From: Marinobacter sp. SS21
Lineage (GTDB): Bacteria > Pseudomonadota > Gammaproteobacteria > Pseudomonadales > Oleiphilaceae
Assembly (NCBI RefSeq): GCF_028369065.1
Contig: NZ_JAQNDA010000004.1
Span: 248,001-312,000, forward strand
DNA length: 64,000 nucleotides
Direction: 5' to 3'
In this document: positions 46,378 through 56,431 of the stretch, in pieces
How positions within the stretch are numbered: position 1 is the stretch's first letter
Layout of the letters: the number at the start of each line of letters is the position of its first letter
Translations under genes and position numbers: made by a program
The notes under the pieces: model-generated
Told to the model about the DNA's origin: nothing
Databases searched by the model: none
Seen by the model: the letters and a program-made list of their open reading frames with translations, nothing else

Positions 46378-48909
46378 ATGTCAGAAGTAACGGTAAAACA
46401 ACTGGCCGAGGACGTAGGCGCTCCCGTGGATCGTTTGCTGCGCCAGATCGTTGAAGCGGGCTTGCAGGCTCGTTCGGAAGATGATTCGGTGACCAGCGAT
46501 GAGAAGCAGCAGCTGTTGGCCTTTTTGAGAAAAACGCACGGCGAGTCAGACGCCGAGCCGCAAAAAATTACCCTGAAGCGCAAGACCACGACCACCCTCA
46601 AGAGTGGTGGTTCCGCGGGGCGTGCGAAAACGGTGAATGTCGAAGTTCGCAAGCGCCGTACCTACGTCAAGCGGGCGGAAGTGCCGTCGGAGTCGGAGGT
46701 CGCCAAGCCGGAAGAGGCCGAGGTTCAACCGTCGGCGGTGGCCCAGGCTGAAGACGTTACGGCGCCGGTGGCGGCCGCACCACAGCCGGCAGCGGACGTT
46801 GACTCAACGCCTGAAGCCAAGCCTGCGGAGTCGGTGGAACAGCCGCAGGAACCTGAAGCAGCCGTCGCCGAGCCGGTGCAGGGCGAAGTGCCGCCGGTGG
46901 ACGCCGATGCCAAGGACCGCAAGTCCAAAAAGAAAAAGGACAAAGTGCGTGAGCGCGGCGATGACAGCGAGGATGGTAAGCCGAAGAAGAAGTCGGCGGG
47001 CCACCGCGGTCCACGTAATCGCCCGGTGGATGAGCCCGTGGTCATCTCCGAGGACGAAGATGACACGACGCTGCGCAAGCCGCTGCGTGCCAAAAAGAAA
47101 CCCAAAGAGAAGCGTCACGGATTCGAGAGGCCAACCAAGCCAATGGTTAGAGAAGTTGAAATTCCCGAGACCATTTCCGTGGGCGATTTGGCTCAGCGTA
47201 TGGCCGTCAAGGCTGGGGATGTGATTAAGACCCTGATGGGTATGGGCGTCATGGCGACCATCAACCAGGTTCTGGATCAGGAAACCGCGGTGCTGGTCAC
47301 CGAGGAGCTGGGGCATAAGGCGAAGGCGGTCAGCGAAGACGCCTATGAAGAGGAGGTGCTGAGCGCAATCCAGTCGGAGACCGGTGAGACGTGCAAGCGC
47401 GCGCCGGTGGTCAGTGTCATGGGTCACGTTGACCATGGTAAGACCTCGCTGTTGGATTACATTCGTCGCACCAAGGTTGCCGCGGGCGAATCCGGCGGTA
47501 TTACCCAGCACATTGGCGCCTATCATGTGGACACCGATCACGGCATGGTGTCCTTCCTGGACACTCCGGGCCACGCGGCGTTCACCGCCATGCGGGCGCG
47601 GGGGGCTCAGTGTACCGATATCGTCATCCTGGTGGTGGCGGCTGACGACGGCGTGATGCCGCAAACCAAAGAGGCGGTTCAGCATGCCCGCTCAGCCGGT
47701 GTGCCGCTTGTCGTTGCCATCAACAAGATGGACAAGGAAGAGGCGGATCCGGATCGCATCAAGAACGAGCTGTCAGCTCTGGAAGTGATTCCGGAAGACT
47801 GGGGCGGCGACGTTCAGTTCATTCCCGTCTCCGCGCATACTGGTCTCGGCATCGATAACCTGCTGGAAGCGGTTCTGCTGCAAGCCGAAATGCTCGAACT
47901 GGAAGCGGCTCCCGATATTCCGGCCAAAGGGGTAGTGGTTGAGTCCAGCCTGGAACGTGGTCGTGGCTCGGTGGCCACCGTGCTAGTCCAGAACGGAACG
48001 CTGAAACGGGGCGACATGGTTGTGGCCGGCGGTTTCTTCGGTAAGGTCCGCGCCATGATGGACGAAACCGGTTCTCAGGTTGACGAAGCCGGCCCGTCCA
48101 TTCCGGTGGAAATCCTTGGCTTGAACGGCACCCCCGATGCCGGCGATGAGTTCTATGCCGTGGCCGATGAGCGCAAGGCCAAGGAGTTGGCGGAGTTTCG
48201 TCAGATTCGCGAGCGCGAGCAGCGTTTGCAGCGCCAGCAGGCGGCCAAACTCGAAAACCTGTTCGAGAACATGGGCAAGGACGAGGTCAAGAATCTCAAT
48301 GTCGTGCTCAAAACCGACGTGCGTGGTTCGCTGGAGGCCATCAGTAAGGCGCTGCAGGACCTGGGCAACGACGAGGTTCAGGTCAAGATCGTCTCCTCCG
48401 GCGTCGGCGGGATTGCCGAAACCGACGTCAGCCTGGCGCTTGCCACCGGCTCCGTTATTTTCGGCTTCAACGTCCGTGCCGACACTGCCTCCAAACGTTT
48501 GGTGGAGCAGGAAGGCCTGGATCTGCGCTACTACAGCATCATCTACAACCTGATCGATGATGTTAAAGCGGCCCTGACCGGCATGCTGGCACCGGAATTC
48601 CGGGAAGAGATCGTCGGTATCGCCGAGGTACGCGACACCTTCCGTTCGCCGAAGTTTGGCCAGGTGGCCGGCTGTATGGTGATCGAGGGTACCGTATTCC
48701 GGAACAAGCCGATCCGTGTACTGCGAGACAACGTGGTGATCTTTGAAGGTGAGCTGGAGTCTCTCCGCCGCTTCAAGGACGACGTTCAGGAAGTCCGCAA
48801 CGGCATGGAGTGTGGTATCGGTGTTAAGGGCTACGACGTTAAAGTGGGCGACCAGATTGAGGTGTTCGACCGCGTCAGGGTCGAGCGCAAGCTGGAATCC
48901 CAGGGCTAA
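46378..48909 (+). CDS. infB: Translation initiation factor IF-2
   Basis: An 843-residue GTPase. An N-terminal IF2-associated domain is followed by a long charged linker rich in Glu/Ala/Lys (~residues 60-250). The G domain begins near residue 341 with [14 protein letters not shown], then DTPGHAAF and [10 protein letters not shown]. Domains II-IV end at VERKLESQG. It places initiator tRNA on the 30S subunit and promotes subunit joining. GGGAGGAGG precedes the ATG. A 12-pair hairpin (48942-48969) without a T run lies between it and rbfA. Confidence 0.98.
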   Translation: MSEVTVKQLAEDVGAPVDRLLRQIVEAGLQARSEDDSVTSDEKQQLLAFLRKTHGESDAEPQKITLKRKTTTTLKSGGSAGRAKTVNVEVRKRRTYVKRAEVPSESEVAKPEEAEVQPSAVAQAEDVTAPVAAAPQPAADVDSTPEAKPAESVEQPQEPEAAVAEPVQGEVPPVDADAKDRKSKKKKDKVRERGDDSEDGKPKKKSAGHRGPRNRPVDEPVVISEDEDDTTLRKPLRAKKKPKEKRHGFERPTKPMVREVEIPETISVGDLAQRMAVKAGDVIKTLMGMGVMATINQVLDQETAVLVTEELGHKAKAVSEDAYEEEVLSAIQSETGETCKRAPVVSVMGHVDHGKTSLLDYIRRTKVAAGESGGITQHIGAYHVDTDHGMVSFLDTPGHAAFTAMRARGAQCTDIVILVVAADDGVMPQTKEAVQHARSAGVPLVVAINKMDKEEADPDRIKNELSALEVIPEDWGGDVQFIPVSAHTGLGIDNLLEAVLLQAEMLELEAAPDIPAKGVVVESSLERGRGSVATVLVQNGTLKRGDMVVAGGFFGKVRAMMDETGSQVDEAGPSIPVEILGLNGTPDAGDEFYAVADERKAKELAEFRQIREREQRLQRQQAAKLENLFENMGKDEVKNLNVVLKTDVRGSLEAISKALQDLGNDEVQVKIVSSGVGGIAETDVSLALATGSVIFGFNVRADTASKRLVEQEGLDLRYYSIIYNLIDDVKAALTGMLAPEFREEIVGIAEVRDTFRSPKFGQVAGCMVIEGTVFRNKPIRVLRDNVVIFEGELESLRRFKDDVQEVRNGMECGIGVKGYDVKVGDQIEVFDRVRVERKLESQG

Positions 48910-49002
48910 CCGCAAACGCTGGTAACCCTTTTATACCCGCAGGAAACGTCCCGGTCTCGGGACGTTTCCCGTTAACAGGCTGTGTGACTGACAGGCGAAA
49001 CC

Positions 49003-49410
49003 ATGCCAAGAGAATTTAGCCGTCTCGATCGTATCGGCGATCAGATTCAGCGAGAACTGGCCCAGATGATTCAGCGGGAAATCAAAGACCCGCGGCTGGG
49101 GATGATCACGGTGAATGCGGTGAAGGTCAGCCGGGACCTCGGCTATGCCGACATTTTTGTCTCCCTGCTGACCACTGAGGAATTAACCGAAGCCTCCCCG
49201 GAAGTGAAGGAGTCCCTGGCGGTGCTGAACAAGGCCGCGGGTTTCCTTCGCGGTCAGTTGGGCAGGGCCATGAAGTTGAGGGTGGTGCCCCAGCTCCGTT
49301 TCCATTACGACACCCTGCTCGGTAAGAGCCGCCGCATGGACGCGCTGATCAACCGGGCGGTTGGCGAGAAGCCTGCGGTCTCCCACGATGATGGGGAGTC
49401 AGAGGATTGA
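49003..49410 (+). CDS. rbfA: Ribosome-binding factor A
   Basis: A 135-residue KH-like protein: [48 protein letters not shown] and [18 protein letters not shown] are the standard RbfA segments. It binds the immature 30S subunit near the 16S 5' end and is important at low temperature. The last bases overlap the truB start (GATTGA), which begins with TTG at 49407. Confidence 0.96.
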   Translation: MPREFSRLDRIGDQIQRELAQMIQREIKDPRLGMITVNAVKVSRDLGYADIFVSLLTTEELTEASPEVKESLAVLNKAAGFLRGQLGRAMKLRVVPQLRFHYDTLLGKSRRMDALINRAVGEKPAVSHDDGESED

Positions 49411-50327
49411 GTCGGCGACGTAAGGGCCGTAACGTCAACGGCATACTGGTTATCGACAAGCCCCAGGGGATCACCTCAAACGGTATCCTGCAGCGAGTCA
49501 AGGCGCTGATGGGGGCCGCCAAGGCGGGTCATACCGGCGCACTCGACCCCCTCGCCACCGGGGTGTTGCCGCTGTGTTTCGGTGAGGCCACCAAGTTCTC
49601 CCAGGTCATGCTCGACAGCGATAAGGCCTATGTCACCACCGCTCGACTGGGTGTGCGCACCGAAACCGGGGACAGCGAAGGCGCAGTGGTTGCTGAGCGA
49701 CCGGTTCCTGAAGGTCTGACCGAAGCGGTAGTGGAGGCGGTGCTGGCACGCTTTCGCGGCGACATCGAGCAGGTGCCGTCGATGTATTCGGCGCTGAAAC
49801 ATAAGGGCCGACCGCTGTATGAGTACGCTCGTGAGGGTGTTGAGGTCGATCGGCCCGCTCGCCCGGTAATGATCTACGAACTGACCTTGCTGGCGGTCCG
49901 TGAGACGGAAATCGACCTGGCCGTCAAATGCAGCAAGGGCACCTACATCCGTTCGCTGGTGGAGGATATCGGGGAAGCACTTGGGTGTGGCGCTCACGTC
50001 ACTGCCCTGCGCCGTACCCTTGCCGCCGGCTTTACACTGGCGGACGCCCGGCCGGTTGAGCAACTGGAAGCACTGCGTGAGCAGGGCGAAAGCCTGGATG
50101 GCCTGTTGGCGTCTCCGGATGCCGCGTTAACCATGTTTCCGGAGCTGCGGCTGGACGGTCAGCAGTTGGTGTCGATATTGAACGGACAACCGGTTAGAAT
50201 ACCGGGTCACCCGGCATCCGGGCTGGTTCGGCTGTTTGGCCCCGACCGGTTTGTGGGCCTGGGTGAAAGCATTACCGAAGGTGAGGGCAGCAAGATCATG
50301 CCTCGCCGTTTGGTACAGAACAGCTAG
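49407..50327 (+). CDS. truB: tRNA pseudouridine(55) synthase TruB
   Basis: A 306-residue enzyme. The start is TTG, overlapping the rbfA stop. [14 protein letters not shown] and [17 protein letters not shown] (catalytic Asp47) identify it. [22 protein letters not shown] and [19 protein letters not shown] follow, and the C-terminal PUA-like domain completes it. It makes pseudouridine at position 55 in the T loop of nearly all tRNAs. Confidence 0.96.
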   Translation: MSRRRKGRNVNGILVIDKPQGITSNGILQRVKALMGAAKAGHTGALDPLATGVLPLCFGEATKFSQVMLDSDKAYVTTARLGVRTETGDSEGAVVAERPVPEGLTEAVVEAVLARFRGDIEQVPSMYSALKHKGRPLYEYAREGVEVDRPARPVMIYELTLLAVRETEIDLAVKCSKGTYIRSLVEDIGEALGCGAHVTALRRTLAAGFTLADARPVEQLEALREQGESLDGLLASPDAALTMFPELRLDGQQLVSILNGQPVRIPGHPASGLVRLFGPDRFVGLGESITEGEGSKIMPRRLVQNS

Positions 50328-50423
50328 CGGTTTCCTTGGCTGAAATCGCTGGTTGAATTAGCCGGGCTGTAGAGATGCGCGGTTCGGCTGAATGTTATCG
50401 CATCGCAATCATAGAGGTGAGTT

Positions 50424-50693
50424 ATGGCACTTTCTGCCAATGAGAAGGCACAGATCGTTAAGGACTTCCAGCAAGGTGAAGGCGATACCGGTTCTCCTGA
50501 GGTTCAGGTTGCACTGCTGAGCGCCAACATCGATAAGCTGCAGGGTCATTTCAAGGCCAACAAGCAGGATCACCATTCCCGCCGTGGCCTGATTCGGATG
50601 GTTAACCAGCGTCGTAAGCTGCTGGACTACCTGAAGAACAAGAACGCTGATCGTTATCTCGAGCTGATCAAGCGTCTGGGTCTGCGTCGCTAA
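50424..50693 (+). CDS. rpsO: 30S ribosomal protein S15
   Basis: An 89-residue protein: [40 protein letters not shown] and the C-terminal [20 protein letters not shown] are standard S15. It binds the central domain of 16S rRNA. GAGGTG lies before the ATG. A GC-rich hairpin GCGGCGGG-TCCT-CCCGCCGC (50747-50766) lies in the following gap but lacks a T run. Confidence 0.98.
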   Translation: MALSANEKAQIVKDFQQGEGDTGSPEVQVALLSANIDKLQGHFKANKQDHHSRRGLIRMVNQRRKLLDYLKNKNADRYLELIKRLGLRR

Positions 50694-50879
50694 TCCGCTG
50701 GATTGGACGATGGCCAGCTGGGGTCCTGCCGGGCTCCAGCTTGCAAGCGGCGGGTCCTCCCGCCGCCTGTGCTTCTCTCCTGCGGAACCGCTTTCGGCCA
50801 GCATCGTGGCCAGCCGGCTCCGCTCTCAGTGCCGCCTCCGGTTTGTCCGGTGTTTTGAAAAGGATTCCCTGTCGTAACC

Positions 50880-50992
50880 GAAAGCTGAAATTGATAGCAG
50901 GTTGTTGAAAGGCCCGGCGTTGTTGCTTGCTCTCCATGTCGTCGAGCGGGACCGACAAGGCCCCGGGGTTTTCCAACAGCCTGTTAGCTTTC
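50880..50992 (+). promoter_or_regulatory. Long hairpin in the pnp leader (probable RNase III/PNPase autoregulation site)
   Basis: The 417-base rpsO-pnp gap carries GAAAGCT (50880-50886) paired with AGCTTTC (50986-50992). Inside it CAGGTTGTTG (50898-50907) pairs with CAACAGCCTG (50974-50983), and further short stems enclose ~60 bases. In E. coli a double-stranded pnp leader is cut by RNase III and then attacked by PNPase to limit its own synthesis. No gene was supported in the gap. Confidence 0.6.
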
Positions 50993-51110
50993 AGGCGGGT
51001 TTCTCCTATCGTCATCGTGACTGAATCGTGGATCGGTAAACGCCGGCCGGAAGCAAGACCGCCGGCCGCAACGAAGATGAACACAACAATTTATTGATTA
51101 AGGAGTTACC

Positions 51111-53219
51111 GTGAATCCGGTAAAGAAGACTTTTGAACTCGGCGGCAAGACCGTCACCTTGGAAACCGGCCGCATTGCCCGTCAAGCTACCGGCGCGGTA
51201 CTGGTTTCGATCGACGATGTATCCGTATTGGGCACCGTGGTCGGCGCCAAACAGCCCAAGCCGGGCCAGGGCTTTTTCCCGCTGACTGTCAATTACCAGG
51301 AAAAGACCTACGCGGTCGGTAAAATTCCTGGCGGCTTCTTCAAGCGCGAAGGACGTCCATCCGAGAAGGAAACCCTGACCTCCCGCCTGATCGACCGTCC
51401 GATTCGTCCGCTGTTCCCGAACGGCTACATGAATGAAGTTCAGGTTGTGCTGACCGTCATGTCCGCCAACAAGACCCAGGATCCGGACATCGCCGCCATG
51501 CTGGCCGCGTCTGCCGCCCTGTCCATCTCCGGCATCCCGTTTGACGGCCCCATCGGTGCCGCACGGGTAGGTTTCACCGATGACCGTGGTTACTTCCTCA
51601 ACCCGACCTTCCAGGAGCTGGAAACCTCCCTGCTGGATATGGTCGTGGCGGGCACCGAAGACGCCGTGCTGATGGTGGAATCCGAAGCCAAGGGCCTGAC
51701 CGAAGACCAGATGCTGGGCGGTGTGCTGTTCGCGCACCAGGAAATGCAGGTGGCGGTGCAGGCCATCAAGGAATTCGCCGCTGAAAATGGCAAGCCGCGC
51801 TGGGAGTGGACGCCGGAAGCGGAAAACAGCGGGCTGCTGGAAGCCATCCGTGCCGACTTCGCCGCCGGTATCGAGGAAGCCTACACCATCCGTGACAAGA
51901 TGGATCGCTATGCCCGTCTGGGTGAGCTGAAGACCGCCGCCGTTGAAAAGCTGGCCGGCGAAGACGAAGGCCTGCCGTCCGAAGACGAGGTGAAGAAATA
52001 CTTCGGCAAGGTGGAGAAAGCCACTGTGCGTCAGTCCGTCATCGACGGCAAGCCGCGTATCGACGGCCGTGACACCAAGACCGTGCGCCCGATCCAGATC
52101 GAAGTCGGCGTGCTGCCGAGCACCCACGGCTCAGCGCTGTTCACCCGCGGTGAGACCCAGGCCATCGTAACCACCACTCTGGGCACCGCCCGTGACGTGC
52201 AGATCATCGATGCCCTGGAAGGCGAGCGCAAGGACCCGTTCCTGTTCCACTACAACTTCCCTCCGTACTCGGTGGGTGAGGCTGGCCGTATGGGCAGCCC
52301 CGGCCGTCGTGAGATCGGACACGGCCGTCTGGCCAAGCGTGGTGTGGCCGCGGTGATGCCGACCCTGGAAGAGTTCCCGTACACCATTCGTGCGGTATCC
52401 GAAATCACCGAATCCAACGGTTCCAGCTCCATGGCCTCCGTTTGTGGCTCCAGCCTGGCGCTGATGGATGCCGGTGTGCCGATCAAGGCACCGGTTGCCG
52501 GTATCGCCATGGGTCTGGTCAAGGAAGGCGACAACTTCGCGGTCCTGACCGACATCCTGGGTGACGAGGATCACCTCGGTGATATGGACTTCAAGGTAGC
52601 CGGTACCGCCGAAGGCGTCACCGCCCTGCAGATGGACATCAAGATCAACGGCATCACCGACGAGATCATGGAAATTGCCCTGCAGCAGGCCTACGACGCC
52701 CGTCAGCATATTCTCGGCGAAATGGCCAAGGTCATCTCGGTGCCGCGCGCCGAGCTGTCTGCCCGTGCCCCGAGCATCACCACCCTGAAGATCCACCCGG
52801 ACAAGATCCGCGACGTGATCGGTAAAGGCGGCTCCACCATCCGTGGCATCTGCGATGAAACCGGCGCCTCCATCGATCTGGACGACGACGGCAACGTGAA
52901 GATTTACGCCGAGGACCAGGCGGCTGCGCAAGCGGCGATGAAGCGGGTGCAGGAAATCACCGCCGAGATCGAAGTGGGTGCCATCTACAAGGGCCGCGTT
53001 GAGCGCATTGTGGACTTCGGTGCCTTCGTCAACATCCTGCCGGGTAAAGACGGCCTGGTCCATATCTCCCAGATCTCCGATCGTCGCATCGAAAACGTGA
53101 CCGACGAGCTGAGCGAAGGTCAGGAAGTTCTGGTTAAAGTGTTGGATGTGGACAATCGCGGTCGCGTAAAACTGTCCATGAAGGAAGTGAAGGAAGGCGA
53201 GCAGCCGACCGAGCTGTAA
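51111..53219 (+). CDS. pnp: Polyribonucleotide nucleotidyltransferase (PNPase)
   Basis: A 702-residue exoribonuclease. Two RNase PH domains ([20 protein letters not shown] at the start; [18 protein letters not shown] and [20 protein letters not shown] in the second) flank a helical linker. A KH domain ([20 protein letters not shown]) and an S1 domain ([20 protein letters not shown]) close the protein. It degrades RNA 3' to 5' with phosphate as part of the degradosome. The start is GTG with AAGGAG upstream. Confidence 0.98.
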   Translation: MNPVKKTFELGGKTVTLETGRIARQATGAVLVSIDDVSVLGTVVGAKQPKPGQGFFPLTVNYQEKTYAVGKIPGGFFKREGRPSEKETLTSRLIDRPIRPLFPNGYMNEVQVVLTVMSANKTQDPDIAAMLAASAALSISGIPFDGPIGAARVGFTDDRGYFLNPTFQELETSLLDMVVAGTEDAVLMVESEAKGLTEDQMLGGVLFAHQEMQVAVQAIKEFAAENGKPRWEWTPEAENSGLLEAIRADFAAGIEEAYTIRDKMDRYARLGELKTAAVEKLAGEDEGLPSEDEVKKYFGKVEKATVRQSVIDGKPRIDGRDTKTVRPIQIEVGVLPSTHGSALFTRGETQAIVTTTLGTARDVQIIDALEGERKDPFLFHYNFPPYSVGEAGRMGSPGRREIGHGRLAKRGVAAVMPTLEEFPYTIRAVSEITESNGSSSMASVCGSSLALMDAGVPIKAPVAGIAMGLVKEGDNFAVLTDILGDEDHLGDMDFKVAGTAEGVTALQMDIKINGITDEIMEIALQQAYDARQHILGEMAKVISVPRAELSARAPSITTLKIHPDKIRDVIGKGGSTIRGICDETGASIDLDDDGNVKIYAEDQAAAQAAMKRVQEITAEIEVGAIYKGRVERIVDFGAFVNILPGKDGLVHISQISDRRIENVTDELSEGQEVLVKVLDVDNRGRVKLSMKEVKEGEQPTEL

Positions 53220-53251
53220 GCCTTTCGGCCACAGCCTCTGCCCCAGGCAGC

Positions 53252-53288
53252 AAAAAACCCGCCTCCGGTAACGGACGGCGGGTTTTTT
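53252..53288 (+). terminator. Intrinsic terminator after pnp
   Basis: AAAAAACCCGCC-TCCG-GTAA-CGGA-C-GGCGGGTTTTTTT: a strong stem with one bulged C and T/A tails, ending the rimP-pnp run. Confidence 0.9.
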
Positions 53289-53350
53289 TGTCTCGGCGCT
53301 GGGCTGCCGATAACTGCCGCTATTAATCCCGGAATTTCCGTGGCTTATAG

Positions 53351-53436
53351 GTAGAATGCGGTTCTGCTCTGGCAAGCTGGATCAATCGCGTTCGCACGGA
53401 AGCTGCGGTTTACGTTCGTTCACTGCATCCTACGAG
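53351..53436. repeat. MITE-like intergenic repeat, copy 1 (86 bases)
   Basis: It begins GTAGAATGCGGT and ends ACTGCATCCTAC plus GAG, giving imperfect terminal inverted repeats of 12 bases. It shares length and roughly two-thirds of its bases with copy 2. The best matching block is the right half (GGAAGCTG...CGTTCACTGCATCC). No coding potential was seen. Confidence 0.65.
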
Positions 53437-53475
53437 TACAGCGAGTAGGTATCTCAGAATTCCTCATGCTTACCT

Positions 53476-53561
53476 GTAGGATGCGGTGAGGCCTTGCTGA
53501 ACCGCATCAATTGCGTTTGCTTGGAAGCTGTGGTGCATGTCCGTTCACTGCATCCGGCGAG
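53476..53561. repeat. MITE-like intergenic repeat, copy 2 (86 bases)
   Basis: It begins GTAGGATGCGGTG and ends CACTGCATCCGGCGAG; GGATGCGGTG and CACTGCATCC are near-perfect inverted repeats. An internal GAACCGCATCAATTGCG also matches the ends. It lies five bases before the stop of the minus-strand hydrolase gene, so it may form part of that transcript's 3' end. Confidence 0.65.
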
Positions 53562-53565
53562 GTTG

Positions 53566-54438
53566 TCATGGTTGATGACGGGAAGCCTGCAGCGGTTGGG
53601 ACGCCAGGAAGTCGGTGACGGCCTGACGGTATTCCGGCACCACGAACGTGGCCGCGTGGGGCGTATCGGTGGCGAGAAACTGCTTGGGTTCTCCGGCGGC
53701 GTCATACAGTTGCGGGCCGTGATGGAAGGGGATGATGCCGTCCCGGCGGCTGTGGATGATCATCACCGGCGTAGGCGCGATCCCGGCGATGTGGTCGATG
53801 CCTTCGTAGTCGGCTGGTATGGTCCAGCTCAACGGGACCTGCAACGGCCAGGTCAGCCAGAACTCCCCGAGCTTCTCGCGGGCGATGGCGCGAAAGCCGG
53901 TAAAGCTGGCGTCGAGTATCACCGCATCCAGCGGCGGCTGTTCACCGCGAGCGCTCCATTCGCTGGCCAGGGCAATGCCGATCGCCCCACCCAGGCTTTG
54001 GCCAAGGAGCACCAGCGGCGCGGAGCGCTGGTTTTGGGTCAGCCAGCGTAACCCGGTTTCGGCATCGTGCAGAGCGCCCGCCAGGTCCGGATCGCCGGTA
54101 GACTGGCCGTAGCCACGGTAATCGATCAGGAACACGTTGTAGCCGGCTTCCGGGAGCCAGGCTACGTTGAGGATGTGGCTGCTGATGTTCTGGGCATTGC
54201 CGTGCAGGAAATAGACCGTTCCGAGGCTGGTGTCTGTCGCGGCCGGCAGCCACCAGCCGTGCAGGGTTTCGCCGTCCCCGGTCTCCAGGTAGACATCCCG
54301 GTAGCTCAGGTTGAGCCGGTCCGGGGTCAGGTACACCACCCGGTCGGGGTAGAAAAACAGGCCACTGCAGCCCGACAGCAACAGGCTGCAGGCGAGGGTG
54401 GCGGTGTTCAGAAGTAGCCGTGCAATCCCAGTTGCCAT
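53566..54438 (-). CDS. Alpha/beta-hydrolase lipoprotein (BEM46/YfhR-like)
   Basis: A 290-residue lipoprotein; the signal segment ends LSGC. The hydrolase core has the oxyanion loop LHGNAQNISSH, IDYRGYGQSTG, the nucleophile elbow LGQSLGGAIG, the Asp in HSRRDGIIPF and the His in DTPHAATFV. The substrate is unknown; relatives are serine esterases or peptidases on the membrane. Its start overlaps the stop of the DUF4105 gene by 31 bases, so the two form an operon. Confidence 0.87.
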   Translation of the reverse strand: MATGIARLLLNTATLACSLLLSGCSGLFFYPDRVVYLTPDRLNLSYRDVYLETGDGETLHGWWLPAATDTSLGTVYFLHGNAQNISSHILNVAWLPEAGYNVFLIDYRGYGQSTGDPDLAGALHDAETGLRWLTQNQRSAPLVLLGQSLGGAIGIALASEWSARGEQPPLDAVILDASFTGFRAIAREKLGEFWLTWPLQVPLSWTIPADYEGIDHIAGIAPTPVMIIHSRRDGIIPFHHGPQLYDAAGEPKQFLATDTPHAATFVVPEYRQAVTDFLASQPLQASRHQP

Positions 54439-56273
54439 AGGTTTTGATACCGGTTGAAGTGACGTTCGCGGGCGAACTCGGCAAACACACTAGCCCGGCG
54501 GCCCAGATGGACGTTGCCGTTCAGGTAGAGTTGATCCTGACGGTGCTGGTTGCTGACGATCCAGGCTTTGCTGCGCACCCCCGTCAGCAGGCTGGCCCGA
54601 GGGCTCTGATACAGCAGGCCCACATCCACGCCAGGCGCAAAATCGTAGCCGCGATGAATATCATCATCGATCTCCAGATCGGCGGTGACAAGGGCAAAGG
54701 TCTGGCTGGCCGGGCTCAGCGCCCAGCTGCCACCCGCTCCGCCTTCCAGGTAGGGTGTCAGCACCCGGTCACTGCCGACATCGGTGCGTCGGCCGCCAAA
54801 GCCCACCTGCCAGGACAGGGGCGAAAAGAAGTCGTCACGGGGCGATAGCGAGCGGATTTCCACCCCGATCAGCCGCTCCAGCTGCAGTTCATCAGGGCCG
54901 GTGTAGTAGCGGGCATCGAGCCGGAGAAACTGCAGCTGGGCCCCGCGCCGGTAGCCGTCCGGCGGGTCGAGCAGGTCGTGATAGGCCGGGCGTAGGGTGA
55001 GTTGGCTGAAACTGCGGTCTCCCAAACGGCCTTTGCCCAGGCTGACACGGAACGTATCGTGGCCCTGGTCATCCCGGATCGCCGGGGGCGGCGGTGTCGA
55101 CGGCTCGGTGGCATCGTCGATCTCGCTGCGGGCCCTGAGCAGGTTGTGGGACAGCGGGGCGGCCTGCGCCCTCGGCCAGCCTTCGGCTTCGCTCTGGTAA
55201 CGGACGTAATCGTAGGTGGCGTCCAGCAGCCGGGCGCGGCTGGGGGCATCGAGCTGGCTTACTTCCGGGGCGCTCACCGCGGTGTTGCCCTGAGCCAGGC
55301 CGGCGGCCAGTTGCCGTTGCGCCGCCGGCAACTGATCGAGCCCGTAGCTGACGGTGGTGGCGGCGGAAGGACGGTAGTGGATCTCTGACACCAGATCCTT
55401 ATCGACAATCCAGCGCACCGTATCCGAGGGAATGGCATGGGTGGAGACTTCGCCGAGCAGGTTGGTGCCCGGCCGGGCGACATCGATCAGCGCCAGCAGT
55501 CGGTAGGCGCAGTTCTCATCGAAGAAATAGTAGTCGAAATTACGATCGCGGATTTCCCAGGCGTGGGCCAGCAGCTGATCGACCTCGTCCGGGGTCAGGT
55601 TCAGGGTGTACTCCCACAGGTCGCGATTCTCGATATCGGTGTAGAGGCGGAGCTTGTCGTAATAGGGTTGCACCGTGGTGATGCCGGGGTAACCCCCGAA
55701 GATGCCCTTGTAGGCAAACAACAGCTCGCTGTCGTGGGCCGCCGCGTCCGCCGCGTAGGAAATGGTGTTGGCCAGCAGCAGATCGGTACTCTGGTCGTCA
55801 CTGGGTGGGTCCAGCCGCAGGAAGGTATGGCCGAACATGGACGACGGGCTGTTCAGGTACGAGGCCGCAAACACCATGGTGACGGTGTCGGTGTTCAGGG
55901 TGCGCTGCCATTGCTCGAACGCCGGGCAGCTGATGGGTGCTTCCGGTAGATCCAGGCGGGCCCGTAACCAGCGGTCGCGGGCTGGAAAGCGGCAGCGGGC
56001 ATGGCCGTCGCCCGAGCCCGGTAGCTGGATGGCAGCCAGGGTGGCGTCGAGTTCGGCCTTGGGCGAGAGTTCGCCCAGCGGGTTCAGGAAAAAATTCTGG
56101 TCGTCGGCCTGGCTGGTGTAGCCGTTGCCGAAGCGGTTTGGCCGGTAGTGTCCCAGGGTCAGCCAGCCGGGTTCCAGGGCGAGTTGGCTGGTGTTAGGGG
56201 CGGTATCCGCCGGGGTAAGTGTACTGATCGCCAGGCCGAATGCGGCCAGCGCAAGACGAAGGGGTGCAGGCAT
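54408..56273 (-). CDS. DUF4105 family envelope protein
   Basis: A 621-residue exported protein; a signal peptide (LRLALAAFGLAISTLTPADT) precedes a DUF4105-type domain. Recognisable segments are FAASYLNSPSSMFGHTFLRLD, SYAADAAAHDSELLFAYKGIFGGYPG (as two parts), LWEYTLNLTPDEVDQLL and YYFFDENCAYRLLALI, where the conserved Cys/His could form a papain-like (NlpC/LRAT-type) site. The last ~200 residues alternate polar/hydrophobic and end in HGYF, suggesting a beta-barrel tail. ATG 56273 starts the signal peptide; no clear ribosome-binding site was seen. Four 17-base repeats lie just upstream. Confidence 0.8.
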   Translation of the reverse strand: MPAPLRLALAAFGLAISTLTPADTAPNTSQLALEPGWLTLGHYRPNRFGNGYTSQADDQNFFLNPLGELSPKAELDATLAAIQLPGSGDGHARCRFPARDRWLRARLDLPEAPISCPAFEQWQRTLNTDTVTMVFAASYLNSPSSMFGHTFLRLDPPSDDQSTDLLLANTISYAADAAAHDSELLFAYKGIFGGYPGITTVQPYYDKLRLYTDIENRDLWEYTLNLTPDEVDQLLAHAWEIRDRNFDYYFFDENCAYRLLALIDVARPGTNLLGEVSTHAIPSDTVRWIVDKDLVSEIHYRPSAATTVSYGLDQLPAAQRQLAAGLAQGNTAVSAPEVSQLDAPSRARLLDATYDYVRYQSEAEGWPRAQAAPLSHNLLRARSEIDDATEPSTPPPPAIRDDQGHDTFRVSLGKGRLGDRSFSQLTLRPAYHDLLDPPDGYRRGAQLQFLRLDARYYTGPDELQLERLIGVEIRSLSPRDDFFSPLSWQVGFGGRRTDVGSDRVLTPYLEGGAGGSWALSPASQTFALVTADLEIDDDIHRGYDFAPGVDVGLLYQSPRASLLTGVRSKAWIVSNQHRQDQLYLNGNVHLGRRASVFAEFARERHFNRYQNLWQLGLHGYF

Positions 56274-56315
56274 GAATGCTTGGTTACCAATTTGCGTTCT
56301 GGGCAGCTGGGCATC

Positions 56316-56383
56316 GTGGACAACGGATCGCCGTGAACAACGGATCATAGTGAACAACGGATCATAGTGAACAACGGCTCATC
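56316..56383. repeat. Four tandem 17-base repeats upstream of the DUF4105 gene
   Basis: GTGGACAACGGATCGCC, GTGAACAACGGATCATA (twice) and GTGAACAACGGCTCATC follow one another without gaps at 56316, 56333, 56350 and 56367. They lie 43 bases upstream of the minus-strand DUF4105 start. They may be direct binding sites for a regulator or a slippage-prone repeat. Confidence 0.85.
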
Positions 56384-56431
56384 GTAGATAGCGCCGTCCC
56401 TGGCGCAGTCGTCATCCTGTTGCGGGGTTGA

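Noticed and set aside
50668..51084. A 138-codon minus-strand frame in the rpsO-pnp gap
   Set aside because: No ribosome-binding site, Arg/Ala/Pro-rich product, and it covers the folded pnp leader; RNA structure explains the region better.
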